Below, in pieces: positions 45,761-57,480 of a stretch of DNA of 64,000 bases (its first letter is position 1; the number at the start of each line of letters is the position of its first letter). The stretch is from Neodontobutis hainanensis. Taxonomy: Eukaryota; Chordata; Actinopteri; Gobiiformes; Odontobutidae. Both the position numbers and the translations under genes were made by a program. The stretch is from assembly GCA_024349245.1 (NCBI GenBank), contig JALDNG010000040.1, forward strand, positions 248,001 through 312,000, given 5' to 3'. A model generated the notes under the pieces. The model searched no databases and was not told the DNA's origin. It saw nothing but the letters and a program-made list of their open reading frames with translations.

Positions 45761-48700
45761 TTGTGTAGTGAGGTCTCAGACATGACTCTTGGATGTCGAT
45801 CCAAGGATGGAAGAGCCCGAGGTAGAATGGACATCCAAACTGTAAAATTTGACACACACATGCTGAAGGATTTCCCTTTGGAACCCCTCTGGAAAATACA
45901 CACCGAAGCAGCAGTTTTCTTTGTATTTTTATGGAAGCACAAAAAGTGAGAGCGCCATGTATGTCATCTATTTATATAAACACAGTATCACTGCCTAAAC
46001 CTAGATTATTGCCTATTTTAACAATGTCATTTGAAGTTTGGCCCGTGGGTTTTGATATGGTTAGAAACTCTACAATGAGGCCAGGCCAAAGGAATCCACC
46101 AGCCCTAAACGACCTCTGTTTAACATTTTAGGGAAGCGTTACTGCCAGTGAACTTAATCATAAATTATATTGATCCACTTTAAATTTTAAACGCACATCC
46201 CACCAGATGTCCTTTTTCCATTAAACTGTTTAGTCATTCATCTTTATTTCAAGGCACGGAGCTAAACCACAATATACGTTTTGCCCTTGCGACGTGTCCC
46301 GGCTCTGTCAGGGCAGTTGTTTTTGTAGGTGACGGGACGTCTTCGCCAACATTAGCCACAGATTACAGCCCTCTTTGTTCCACAAATAAACCCAACGACT
46401 TGCTCTCCTTCTTTGCTTTAATGACCTTCGATTCACAGTCCGGTTTCTTGATGCTTTGTCTTGAGAACCCCCCACCCCCCACCCCACCCTCATGACTTGT
46501 ACAGCCTTTGGCCCGACTTGCTCTAATAATCTTTTATGAGAAAGTATACCTCTTACCTCTTTGACCTGTTGTTTTTTCTTGTCCTTGGACCAGTCGGTGT
46601 CGAGATTATTAAAGGGTCAACACAACATTGTCAGTTCCTCGAAATAGAAGCACATTTATTACTTACCCTCACTGTAAGAAGTCCACTCTCTCAGTCTACA
46701 TTGTCTAATTCCCTTTGCTGCTTGAAAGTTATTATTTTGGGAACTAGGGCTTCAATTGAAAGAATAAATACTTTTGTCAGGATGTGGACAAAACTGGAAC
46801 CCCTCTATAAAACCCCCTTGTGTTTCTGCTAACACCTCTCATTTGTTCTCCCCTGTATTTCCCAGCATGCCGAGCGGCGCTTTGTAAAGCCACCACAATC
46901 CCAGCGCACTTTGATCGTCTTTGATAGTCACCGATCTGAGGTCTTACCCTGAACTGCTGCCCGCTCTCGGCTGATTTGCGATGCCAGTCCAGGTTCTGTC
47001 AAAGCAGTCCTGTCAGCAGTTCTGGTCCCGAGGCCGTCCCGAAGCAACACATGCAGCGGATGTGATTGAGTCAAGGGTAAGGTTGAGCATAAATAAGTCA
47101 GCGTAAAATGTAATCCACAAGCAGCAGAAAAGTGGCATCTTATATCATCAGCTTTCTTCTGCAACACTGTTAGTCTGCACAACAAACTTTTTTGTACACT
47201 GATGGCTTACTGTCTTTTTAAAGCAATGATTTGACAACGGTCCAGTGTTGTGAGGTTCGTGATTCAAAGATCAGACTTAGGAATATTTATATGAACTCCA
47301 AGTAGTATTCAAAAATACTGTAACTCATCTATATTACTCATATTAGCATTATTTAAGTATCTGCCCCATATTTAGCCAGAAAAAATATTAAACATTGGCT
47401 CAAAAAGTGATGTTAATTGTGTTCAGGTTTGGTTTGCATTAATTCGATCGCTGAAGAAGAGCGGGGAGGGTTGATGCCAGGAGCCAGTGTGTTGGTGCGT
47501 AATGTGTCCATGGGACACAGACAGCAGCGACTGACCCCCGCTACAGAGAGCTATACCCCCACACTGGTCACAAAGCACCCTTTAGCTAAAAAAAGCTAAA
47601 ATGAACCAAAGCTATAAAAGCTATAACTTAATGATTCTGTTACATTTTGGTATCATTAATAGGAAACAGGTTTTTTTTGTTTTTTTTTTTTAAATGACTT
47701 CTTTATTAAACTAAAGAAACCTAATCAACCTAATGACAGCAGGAGTTCTGACCCTAAGCTTTGTCTCGAGGCCAAGCTGAATGGACAAATCCATCCGAAG
47801 TGGTCGAGTCAAGGGGAAGGTTAAGGATAATTAATTAATCTGAAAATGTAATGCAAAGCTGGCAACAAGCGGCAGAAACAAACTTTAAAGCGCTCCCTGC
47901 CATATGGCCTCTCACAACACGGTGCTTCCTGGAAAAAAAAACTCTGTGACGCAGCATTTTCAAGGTTAGCTTTTGTTTCATTTGTGCTTTGTTGTTGTCC
48001 TTCAAACGGTGAGACACAAAGCACAATGCCCTTGCACAGCCGGTGTCATAAACCAATTAGCACCGCTCGACTCGGTGGAGGGGCAGATATGACACGGCTG
48101 TTTATGCCCGACATGTAAATCAATTATTCAATCAGCTTTAGGTTTTTTGTCATTGGCTTGAATGTTGCTGTGACAGGCTCGGAACCCACTCGGGACAAAT
48201 GTGGACATACAAAATAGATCCAGCGGAACAAGCCGGAGAGAAATGTGTAAAGGGTTCATTACACAATTGAATCAGTCCAGTTCAATTTCATTACAGTTTT
48301 TGGCAATAACACAATCAAATCCAATCAAACTCAATCTGCTGTGTGAGAAATGGTTATTGCATTAATTTTCCAGATTTTCTCATCATGATTCTCCATTCAG
48401 TCAAATATCATTAAAATGTTTGTTTTTTTGAATGATTAGAGAGAAGTCCATTTAAACAATCTATTCAAACTATCAAATATAATTTAAAAACTACTTGACT
48501 GATTGTGAGCAAACTGGAATAAGCACTACCAAGATATATATCAGAACCATGGCTCTGGACAAACATGCCGGGAGAACACTTGGAAAAAAAGTGATTTATA
48601 ATCCCCCCCCCCAACCCCAGTTTTAAGCTTATCTTCGAAAATCTTTTGATCCAACCTTGTCCAATGTTGCTTTGATGAATATAAACCTCAGATTTAAAAG

Positions 48701-51700
48701 AAAATGGCACAATTCTTTCACACAACTCCATCTTCAAGGTCCATCTTTTTCACTCCAATGAAAAAAAGCAAAAAAGATAATAGCTGTTTTAATCTTCTCT
48801 AATGAAGAAGAAGACCTTTTATAAATCACTGGTTTTCTCTTAATCTCTTGATGAAGTCTCTTGATCTAACCAAGTATACTTTATTTATGTAGCACTTTTC
48901 ACAGAAAACAGGAGAGTGCTTTGGAAAGTGAAGTCAAACAGATTAGAAACAAATTAGAAATTATGAAGAAGAGAAGATTAACAATTTTGAGAAAGGTGGA
49001 CGCCAAACTAGCCATTTACGTTTACCTTTTAATATTATAGAATTACAAACAGAAATTCAGATGTATTTAAAAGGATATATTCACTTTTTCTCGTAACTCC
49101 ACAGAAAGTTACATTGTTTACATCTGAAAAAACTTTTGCTGCAAATCCTGGAAAGTCAAACCAGGTAACGCTTTTCCTGCTTTGCCTTTCTTCCCTGAGC
49201 TGCGCAAAACATAACAAAACCTAAAATCAGAGAATACCATCGAGTCATCGCGTTCGACACAGATAGGAGCATGTTTTTTTGGGGTTTTTTTTGTGTTTGT
49301 GTGGTGGTGGTAATGGGGGGGGGGGACTCTCAGCAGGTAGTGTGCTAGTTCCCAGAGTTTTTCTTTGACGTCATGCCATTCTCCTGTGAATCTTCAGAGC
49401 CTTCCCACTGAGCCGAGCACATATTGTCAGCTCCTGTCAAGTCTCAAGACAGAAATAAACCCAAGCCTACTCCAGCAGTTGACAGTTTAAGAAGTATGGC
49501 AGCGCTGCGGGAAGACAACACATTTCTAAACTAAAATATATATCCACAAGTTAAAACAGGCTGTTTATAGAAGTGGGTTGCTTGATCAGACATTTGTCTT
49601 TTTTAGTGGCAGTGCAGGTTGGTTTATCAAACACGAATGAACTGCCAGACTACATATTACATAAATCTGGATTGAGTGTCAAAGCTGTGAGATGTGTCCG
49701 AGATTGGAGCATTTATCTCGTAAAGAGCCATGGCTGGAATATAGCAGTGTTTGGACAAAGCCAATACTGTTAAATGTTAGATCAGTGCACCAATGGTTTT
49801 ACACATATGTTTAGATAAATTATCTTTTTATATGTGGAAATATGCGCAGTAACGCCTTGGTCTTGCTTTTTTATCGCCTGGTCTTCACGTGGTCCTCAGG
49901 AACTCTGGAAAACGTTTTTTCCGAGTTGAAAAATGCACACCTGCTCAAGTTGGAACAACAGCTCAGAAACTCAGGTGCCCGATAATCAACATGACGGAGG
50001 AAAGCAAACGTTTAAGATATCTTAGACCTGTTTTACACATTAATAAATTGATTATATGATAGCACAACTAGTTTTTGTTCTTAAAGGCTTATTTATTTAA
50101 GCAATTTATTTGACTTTAGCGTTTTCAATGTACGTTAAGGACATGTTTTGAATTTTTTTTTTTTTTTCTGTAAATGCTAATAATAGGCTAATAATTGTTT
50201 CTTTGAATGTATTAACTCTTAAAAATAACATTGGCACATTTTTTTTCTCACGTCTATCTTCCTTGTTGTTGACTTTTCCGAGGTCCACATGAATGCACCA
50301 TACTTCCTGATGTGTGACATCCTGTAACTAAAACATTTAACACAAAGCTTTTTCGTCTTATTGCTGCTTTATTTATTAAAACAAAAGACAATCTTTCTCG
50401 TTCATCATTAAAAAGGAACGGGATCTTAACCGTAGCTCTACAAAGCTACTTTATTCAATTTAGTTTAACTTTATTCTCCTTTTTCTGTGTATCATTGTGT
50501 GCCGTTTATTGCGTAACCTAAACACTATTTGAGCTACATCTATTGAACTATAAACAGATGTCATTTTATAGCCACATTAAGCTCTTTGTGATTGTCAGGG
50601 TTATATAAAGCAGTGGCCTCAAAATAGCTATTTGTAGAATGAAACAAAAAAATGATCTCCTTTCACATTAGTATTTTAGAAAAGTCAATACGTTCTAATA
50701 AAACCCTTTGCATTGAAATGAAATGTAACCATAACCCACAGCCTTTTTCAAGGTCTTTATTTGACCGTTAGAAATATTCTGTGGAAACTAGGTCAGAACA
50801 TAACTGCTTACATATAGTGTTGAGGAACATTAAGCTGCCCTTCGAGCTCTGAGTTGTCACAAAAAGAAGTTTATTGCCCTCAGTACTGGAGCAGAGACAA
50901 TAGAACAGGGAGCGGACCCGGCCAGTCTGTGTCAACGTAACCTTTTGTTCAATGTAATATACTTGCGACTGTGTAAAGTATGGATTAATCAAACAATATT
51001 TTTCTATCTAATGCTGTAAAAACCAACCAACTCTGAGCTGTGGAAGTTTTCTACCAGAAGAATGACGCTATATTAGTTTCTGTGCATTATGTAAGATGTG
51101 TTTTGCCGAATAGGCAGGACCCGTCTGACAGCCAAGAAGCAACACTCTTTCCCAATGTGCTTGTCAAGACGCAGCAGCAATCTTTCCAACACTTTGACCA
51201 CTTTTTTGCTTCTATTAGCAGCCATTTAAAAGGCTTTCTTTGATTAATACAAACACCTCCAGGCGACCAGTCTCTAAATGCTGACACAAGTAATTATTCT
51301 TAACAAAAGTGACACTGACAAATAACACTGCAACTTTATCTGAACCTAAAGAAAAGAGTTAGGCAGAAGCTAAAACTTTGTCATTCTATTCACGCCTACT
51401 CTTCTTCTTTCTTCTAACTTGATTTTGGCTGGGTTTCAGAAGCAAGCGCGTCCTCAAAATACTGATCGCAAAATGTTTGAACCCACCTACAACTTATATC
51501 TTTTCAAAGTGTTCGACGGAGGATTAAAGAGTACGATGGCGAAGACAAGAATAGAAGCCAAACACTCCAGCGCTGATCACCGAGAGTCCCCTGTGGATCA
51601 TTTGTGCAGCTTTCTTTAGACGAATGAGCCGGTTGAATGATGTTTTTTATTGAAAATGATTAATTAGCCGTGAGAGGACTAGGATGTCACTGTGCTGTAA

Positions 51701-54309
51701 AGTGAGTGTGTGTCTTTGTGAGGCAGACGTTCAAGAGCGTCCCCACTGTGAAATCTAAATTTAAACATGTCAGCTTTCAGCAGGAACAACAGAGGAAAGT
51801 CTTAATCAGTGGTGAAGGCTGCAGGTTTTTACATAAAACCCAATCTGTGATAAATGTAGCCCCTGTTTGACACCTTCAACCTCTTGATACATGGAATTAA
51901 GAAGTTTAAGTCATAAATTTACACCTTCTTTTTACATTTTACAGTTGTTTATCATTGTTAATTTTCTTTTCCTTATACAAATTGTATAAAAATAACATCT
52001 GACTTTTAAGGCTTCATGGAAACCAGTAAATAGTGATCAAAAAGTTGATGATTCCCTAAAATCAATCGGAAAGAAAAATCCTTCTAATGGACACAATGAG
52101 CCTCATTCATAAAATTCTACTTAAGTACCTTTTAGGGAGATTTTCTTATTCTTATACACATACAAAAGTATATTATATTTGGTTTAAATATAAATCTTCA
52201 AATACACGAGTGTTATTAGGTCAATCCGTCTTGTGCCAGACCCCGCCAGAGCCGTAAGATCGGGCCTTTAGAGTGTAACATGTTTTTACTTTTTTTTGGT
52301 GGTCATTATGCAGCCCGGAGTAAACCGTGGAGCTTGAGTCGTCCAGGCTTTTATTCCTGCTGCCTGTGTTTGCTCAGACTCTATAAGCCAAAAGTAATGA
52401 GCTCATGATTATAGCTTTGTGTCCGCCATTAAAACTGAGATTGTAGAAAAAAATAGGGCACGTAGTCGGACTCCTTTTTTGTTTTGTTGGAAAAAACGGA
52501 CGTTTGCTTTAATAGACTGTGATTGAATTATACAGCCTACGATTCAAAGATGGCTCCAGTAAACTTTACTATAATAAAAAATGACTTTGTCACATATATA
52601 TATATTTTTCTATTATTTGTCAAAGGTAAAATAAGTCAAACCAAACTTGAGTAGCTGTGACCAATCAGGACCACTTAAATGGATTTTTAAAACTGCGCTA
52701 TGCAAAGAATAAATTACAAGCCTCAAAATGGCTTTTATCTGTTTTTCCAAATGAACTCTGCCATTTGTCATAAGTCTGACTAACCAAGGTTCAAATAGGA
52801 TTTACTTTTGGCCTTATTCTTCTTTGCAGGGTAATAGTTGCAGAGAGCCCCCACTTTTTCACAAAAGCTTAAAAAACTTCTGTTGTTCAGGGGAAAACCA
52901 GAAAAAGTTTTCCACTTTTATCTCTTTTACCAGAACGGGTCAGACCCCTCGACAAAGTTTGAGCTGACAAAATCTTTCACTGCAGCAAATATTCACCGTC
53001 CTCTTCCATACAGCATTTTAAATATGACTCCGGATGATGCTGTCCCAAGATAAAAATATGGAAATAAGCCACGGTTGTGATTCATTGGTGCCAGAGATAC
53101 AGGCTGTTCATAAATGAGAAATGTTTGAATTTAAAATTCAGCTGCAGACTTGGAGGAAGTGCTGCAGTGATGCTAACCCTTTGACCAGAGAACTTCAGGG
53201 AATCAACTATTGCTTCATTCATGGGAGTTTAGCAAACACTAGACTTGAAATACCGAAACTGGGACACGTAGTTGCTTTGTGGAAACGGATTAACAACAAC
53301 CAACCCTCACATGGTAATCTTAAACTCCCACACAATGAATTACTTCAATATTTTACATAATTATTACATATCTTTTGTGTGTGTGTGTGAATAACTGCCA
53401 GCAGCTGAGTAATGGCTCAGACCTTCATTTTTTTTTGAGTCATACTTAACGACAGAATGATTTGTCATATTTCATCAGCAGAACATAAATGTGTCATCTG
53501 CTTGGGCTTGTTTCTAATGTCAAAGAGTTTGTATGAGTGGATTGGACTGATATATGAAGAAATAACAGAAATTTGATCCAGTTTTTAAAGCTTTAAGGCT
53601 ATTTCTTGCTTCTAATCCATATTCTCTGTGTCCATCCTGATTGAGAGGGAAGAGGTTTCGTGGGATTGCATCAGATCATCAGTGTCATTACGTCCAAACT
53701 GGCTACTGCTGCTGCATATTGAGCAATAATCAACCTCTTGTTACCTGTCAAAGCCACATCTGTCAATCCGTTGGCCCGTACATGTGCACGCAGTTAAAGG
53801 GACTCTTCTAGTTTGTGAGTTTTTTTTCAGATTCTAAGGAAAAATTTCCTCTGCTAATAGAATTGAGTTCTTTAAAGTAAAGTAGAGGGCAGTGGAATAC
53901 CTTTGATGTCTTTGACAGGGTCGTGTCCTGATGGGGGAGTCATTATGCTCCTGTGTAAATGTCACATGACCGATCCCTTCAGGTGTTGTTGTTGTTCTTT
54001 TGAGTTTCAAAGCTGGCAGGTGATAACGGAGGCCTTCTCCTCTGTTCATTGAGGGCTTTTCCCGTTTAACAAACACAGCTTCCTTCACTCCTCTCTCAAA
54101 CCATCTGACCTCTCTGGCAAAGATTTGGACATCGGACGTTCGGACTCAGCTCCACCAGGGTTGGGACGTCCGCTCTACCATTGAGCCCCTGCGCCCCGTG
54201 TCCTGCAGAAGGCGATGGGAATCAAACAATAAAGTTCTACTTAGAGTGTCCTGTCCACACAAATAACCACTGCACAGTGTAAGAAAGCCAGTGGAGCTTC
54301 ACTCTATTC
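45761..54309. other. Long intergenic or intronic stretch with no recognisable gene
   Basis: No splice-linked exons or known domains found by eye. Features noted: two related segments at about 47005-47160 and 47735-47890, a TTTATTTATGTAGCACTTTTCACAGA repeat piece near 48880, C/G homopolymer tracts at about 48603 and 49314, and short AT repeats near 52596. It could be a large intron or gene desert. Confidence 0.35.
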
Positions 54310-54690
54310 ATGACAATACCCCGTGACATATCATTTTAAAACAGCACTGCTGGTTTACAAGTCTGTCAATGGTTTAGCACCAGATTATATTTCTGACATG
54401 CTAGTTGCTTTTGAAACTCCTCGGACTCTGAGAACATCTGGGACAGGCTTCTGCTCGTGCCCAGAGTTAGAACTAAACCTGGTGAAGCAGCGTTTAAGTT
54501 ACAGCAGCAAAAAACTTCAAGAAGAGTTTTTTTTAGCTCCGCCTACATTCAGTAAAGACAACAAAGACATTGTTTTTTCTTATTTCTTATTCTAAATCTC
54601 GTTTATGTATTTTTACTTTGTCTTTTATTTCTGTGAAGCACTTTGAATGACCCAGTGTATGAGTTGTGCCTTACTATACACTTAAATATG
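54310..54690 (+). mobile_element. LINE ORF2 C-terminal and 3' end fragment
   Basis: The plus strand encodes FKTALLVYKSVNGLAPDYIS, DMLVAFETPRTLRTSGTGF and VKQRLSYS, the conserved tail of fish L2/Rex-type LINEs. It is followed by the usual CTGTGAAGCACTTTGAATGA end. A frameshift-like break falls after YSSKKLQ. Confidence 0.75.
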
Positions 54691-56400
54691 TCAAACTTGT
54701 TATTGAGAGAAGGCGCCTCCAGCCAACTTTATAGATCCGATTGTGTTATGATCCCACAGCTTTGATCGCTTTCTGCTAATTGACCAAAAGGCATTTTTAG
54801 TCTTTTTGTTGCTTATATTTACATTGGCTTACCGAGAATGTTTTCTGTTGCCCCGAGGCGGTAAACACAGCTGTTTATCTGAAGAGAACTTTGAATGAAG
54901 AGTTTAAAGAAGAGAAACACCTTAAGAGCAAAGTTCTCCGATAATTTTATTCAGGTTAAATTTATTTTTATATATAAATGTTTTCAAACTCTGACTACAG
55001 ACTAAACTAGACCTTCTTTTTGACCACTCATGCACAGACACAGTCAGCTGACCAGGGATACCATAACGTAAAAAATGTGAATGTCCCCCAACAACAGCAT
55101 AGTTAGTTAAAAAAGAGAGTGTAGACAGGCACGGATAAGATTTAAGAGACAAGGACTTGATAATTGTCTCAGCTCGGATCAATATCAAATATAATAACTT
55201 TAATGCTTACTCTAGATAATATCTCCTTCAAAAAGGTGTGAGGACACTTTGAGTAATTATAACAAATGCGTCTCGTTCTTGCTCTCGCAGTCTGTCACCG
55301 AGACAACAGCCTCTGAATCAGATAGCGCCTCGACTCTGTGATTTTCGAGGTCTCTTGAACCTTCTTCTGTGAGTCGGCCCATTGTGGACACTTCACACAC
55401 ACTACACAACTGCGGAGACACACTGAGGCTCACATTCTCTTTATTCTCGAGGGAGGTGTCAGCGCTGATTGTTTGACAGCCGCGTAGACATCACAGTGAA
55501 CCTTTTCTTCACTTTGACGGCTGCTATGAAAGACAAGCGCCCAGGATTTCAGCATATTTTCTTTTTCCTGGCTTCTTTATGTCGTCTCCTTGATTTATAT
55601 TTTGCATTAATCATATGGTATAATGTTAAAACCCCAGAGGAGAATCATTTGGTCCAGTCAAATAGATACAAAACATTTTATTAATCTCTCGTCAAAATGT
55701 TCCACATCACTTTAATGATGCTACTTTACTTTTGTGTTGTCCTTATGATTTGTGATTACGTTTTAATAATCTTATCAGTTGTTTATTTGCTCAGTTTCTG
55801 TCATTAGTGGGTAGTAAGAAAGCGTGCAGTGCCAGACGCCCATAAACAGAGCAAAGTTTTATCACTATTCAATCAAGTGCATAAAACTACATGTACATAA
55901 GTTCAGTCATCGGCTTTTTTCCATTAATTGCTTTTTTGTGCTTTTTAAGTCAGATTGTCAGGATGCACTATAAAAAGAGACTATTCCTGCTGGCTTAACC
56001 TTCATGGGATATGTAGGTATATTTTTTATATATATATACAAAAAGAAAAACAAACGTTTTTAATAAATGAGAATAGTCAACCTTAAAACAAAACATTATG
56101 TCAAAGCTTAATGCAATAATGAAGTCAAGACAAAAAGTTTCTTTATTATTTTTGTTCCTGATTATACAGAACATATTATAAAAATAAAAATAAATATATA
56201 CAGTATACATACACTATATATATATAAACAAAAAACATTGTGTAATATACAATGTTTTTTTTTTTAGTTTATATTCATTTACAGTGAAGTTAATACTGTT
56301 CAGCAGCTGGAGATGGGGGTGTACTGCAGTTAGTCTTCCTCTTGGGTTTAGTTTAAAGAGAAAGAGACTCCATTTGGCCACAGTGACAGTGACGCCACCT
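54691..56400. other. Intergenic sequence, nothing coding recognised
   Basis: AT-rich, with TATATA runs near 56025 and 56215. Scattered short open frames only. Confidence 0.35.
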
Positions 56401-56403
56401 GGC

Positions 56404-56503
56404 TGCCGCTGCTGCTGCCGCTGCTGCCGCTGCCGCCGCTGCCGCTGCTGCCGCTGCTGCTGCTGCTGCTGCTGCTGAAGTTGTTGCTGCTGAAGTTGTT
56501 GCT
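56404..56503. repeat. Imperfect CTG/CCG trinucleotide repeat
   Basis: Alternating CTG and CCG units ending in a pure run of about eight CTG (56452-56476) and TTGTTG interruptions. The minus strand reads as poly-Ala or Gln/Arg depending on frame. Confidence 0.85.
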
Positions 56504-56549
56504 GGTGAATTGTGGGTAGGACACAGTGGATGTGGCCTAGACTGTTGAT

Positions 56550-57016
56550 TCATGAGGCCACAGCTGTAAATGTAGAAGCTGAAAGAAAAACAGAAATTCT
56601 GAATTTACACAAACCAAACCCCCCTGAGACCAAGAGAAAAGATCTTTAGGGGCTCAATTCAAGATCAATGATTAAAACAAGAAACCGAGACTAACAACAG
56701 ACAAGAAAAAAAAAGACCTTTATGATAGTGGAGCTGAGACGTTTGTAAGCTCTGTCCAAACTAGTTACTTTATTGTACCTGCACCACTGCTTTTCCTTGG
56801 TTTCTTCTTTTGTCTTCCCTGAAACACAAGTAGACATTAGGATATGTCTCTTAAATTATCTATAGAAATGTGATTAAAGGGAAGTTTAATCCAGCATTTT
56901 TAGAGCTCTTACTAAGTTGTCACTGGACGACAGACAGGATGCAGGGATTGATGAGGTCTTTCCTGATTTGCTCGGTCACAGTATCTGGCCTTCTCCTCAT
57001 GGGACAGAGACCTCCA
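56550..57016 (-). pseudogene. LEF1/TCF-like HMG-box 3' exons, damaged
   Basis: There are three splice-bounded segments on the minus strand. Segment 57016-56913 (104 nt) reads WRSLSHEEKARYCDRANQER, followed by PHQSLHP. It resembles the second half of the TCF/LEF HMG box (W-x-x-LS-x-EE-x-x-x-Y...A-x-x-ER...L-x-P). The LEF1/TCF7 exon, as I recall it, is 108 nt. Segment 56818-56779 (40 nt) reads GRQKKKPRKSSGA, like the basic tail GKKKKRKREK. Segment 56578-56550 (29 nt) adds ASTFTAVAS and a stop, comparable to the LEF1 end (MTAAYI). The first segment has a one-base loss near its 3' end that leads into a stop at the splice site, so the copy looks dead or highly divergent. The upstream HMG half is not clearly present, and an hAT element lies directly upstream. 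Confidence 0.4.
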
Positions 57017-57124
57017 CTGCAGAGAAATTACATTTTATGGATTAATACATGCTCACTGTACAAATACACATTGCTCTCATTGCAAAGAATTAACATATTA
57101 ATGTCAGGTCTGTGGTCTTGAGCC

Positions 57125-57480
57125 AGTGGTGGGCAAACTAAGGCCCGGGGGCCACATGCGGCCTGTTGGGCTGTTTAATCTGGCCCGACAAGCATTTACT
57201 AATACTTTATTTATAATTAAACACTGCATATTTTTTTCTCCAATATTCTGCAGTGATTTTGCAGTTGATTTCACGCTAAGACAAGTGTAACCACCTTTCC
57301 TAAAGCGCTCATCTCTACTCTAAGTTTTTACTGGTTTTTGAACAAACTGTAAAGAGTGGATCTAAAACTGAGGAGGTGCAGCTGTGACTGTGGTGTTGAA
57401 TATACCGTGTTTATTGCACATGTTTTGCTGTTAAAATGTGGCCAATGGAGAAAAATAATTGCCCCTCCTTGACTTTGGCT
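57125..57480. mobile_element. hAT-type non-autonomous element
   Basis: Begins CAGTGGTGGGCAAACTAAGGCCCGGGGGCCACATGCGGCC, a hAT terminal-repeat signature. It shares internal sequence with 43108-43445 (GCAGCTGTGACTGTGGTGTTGAATATACCGTGTTTAT). Confidence 0.7.
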
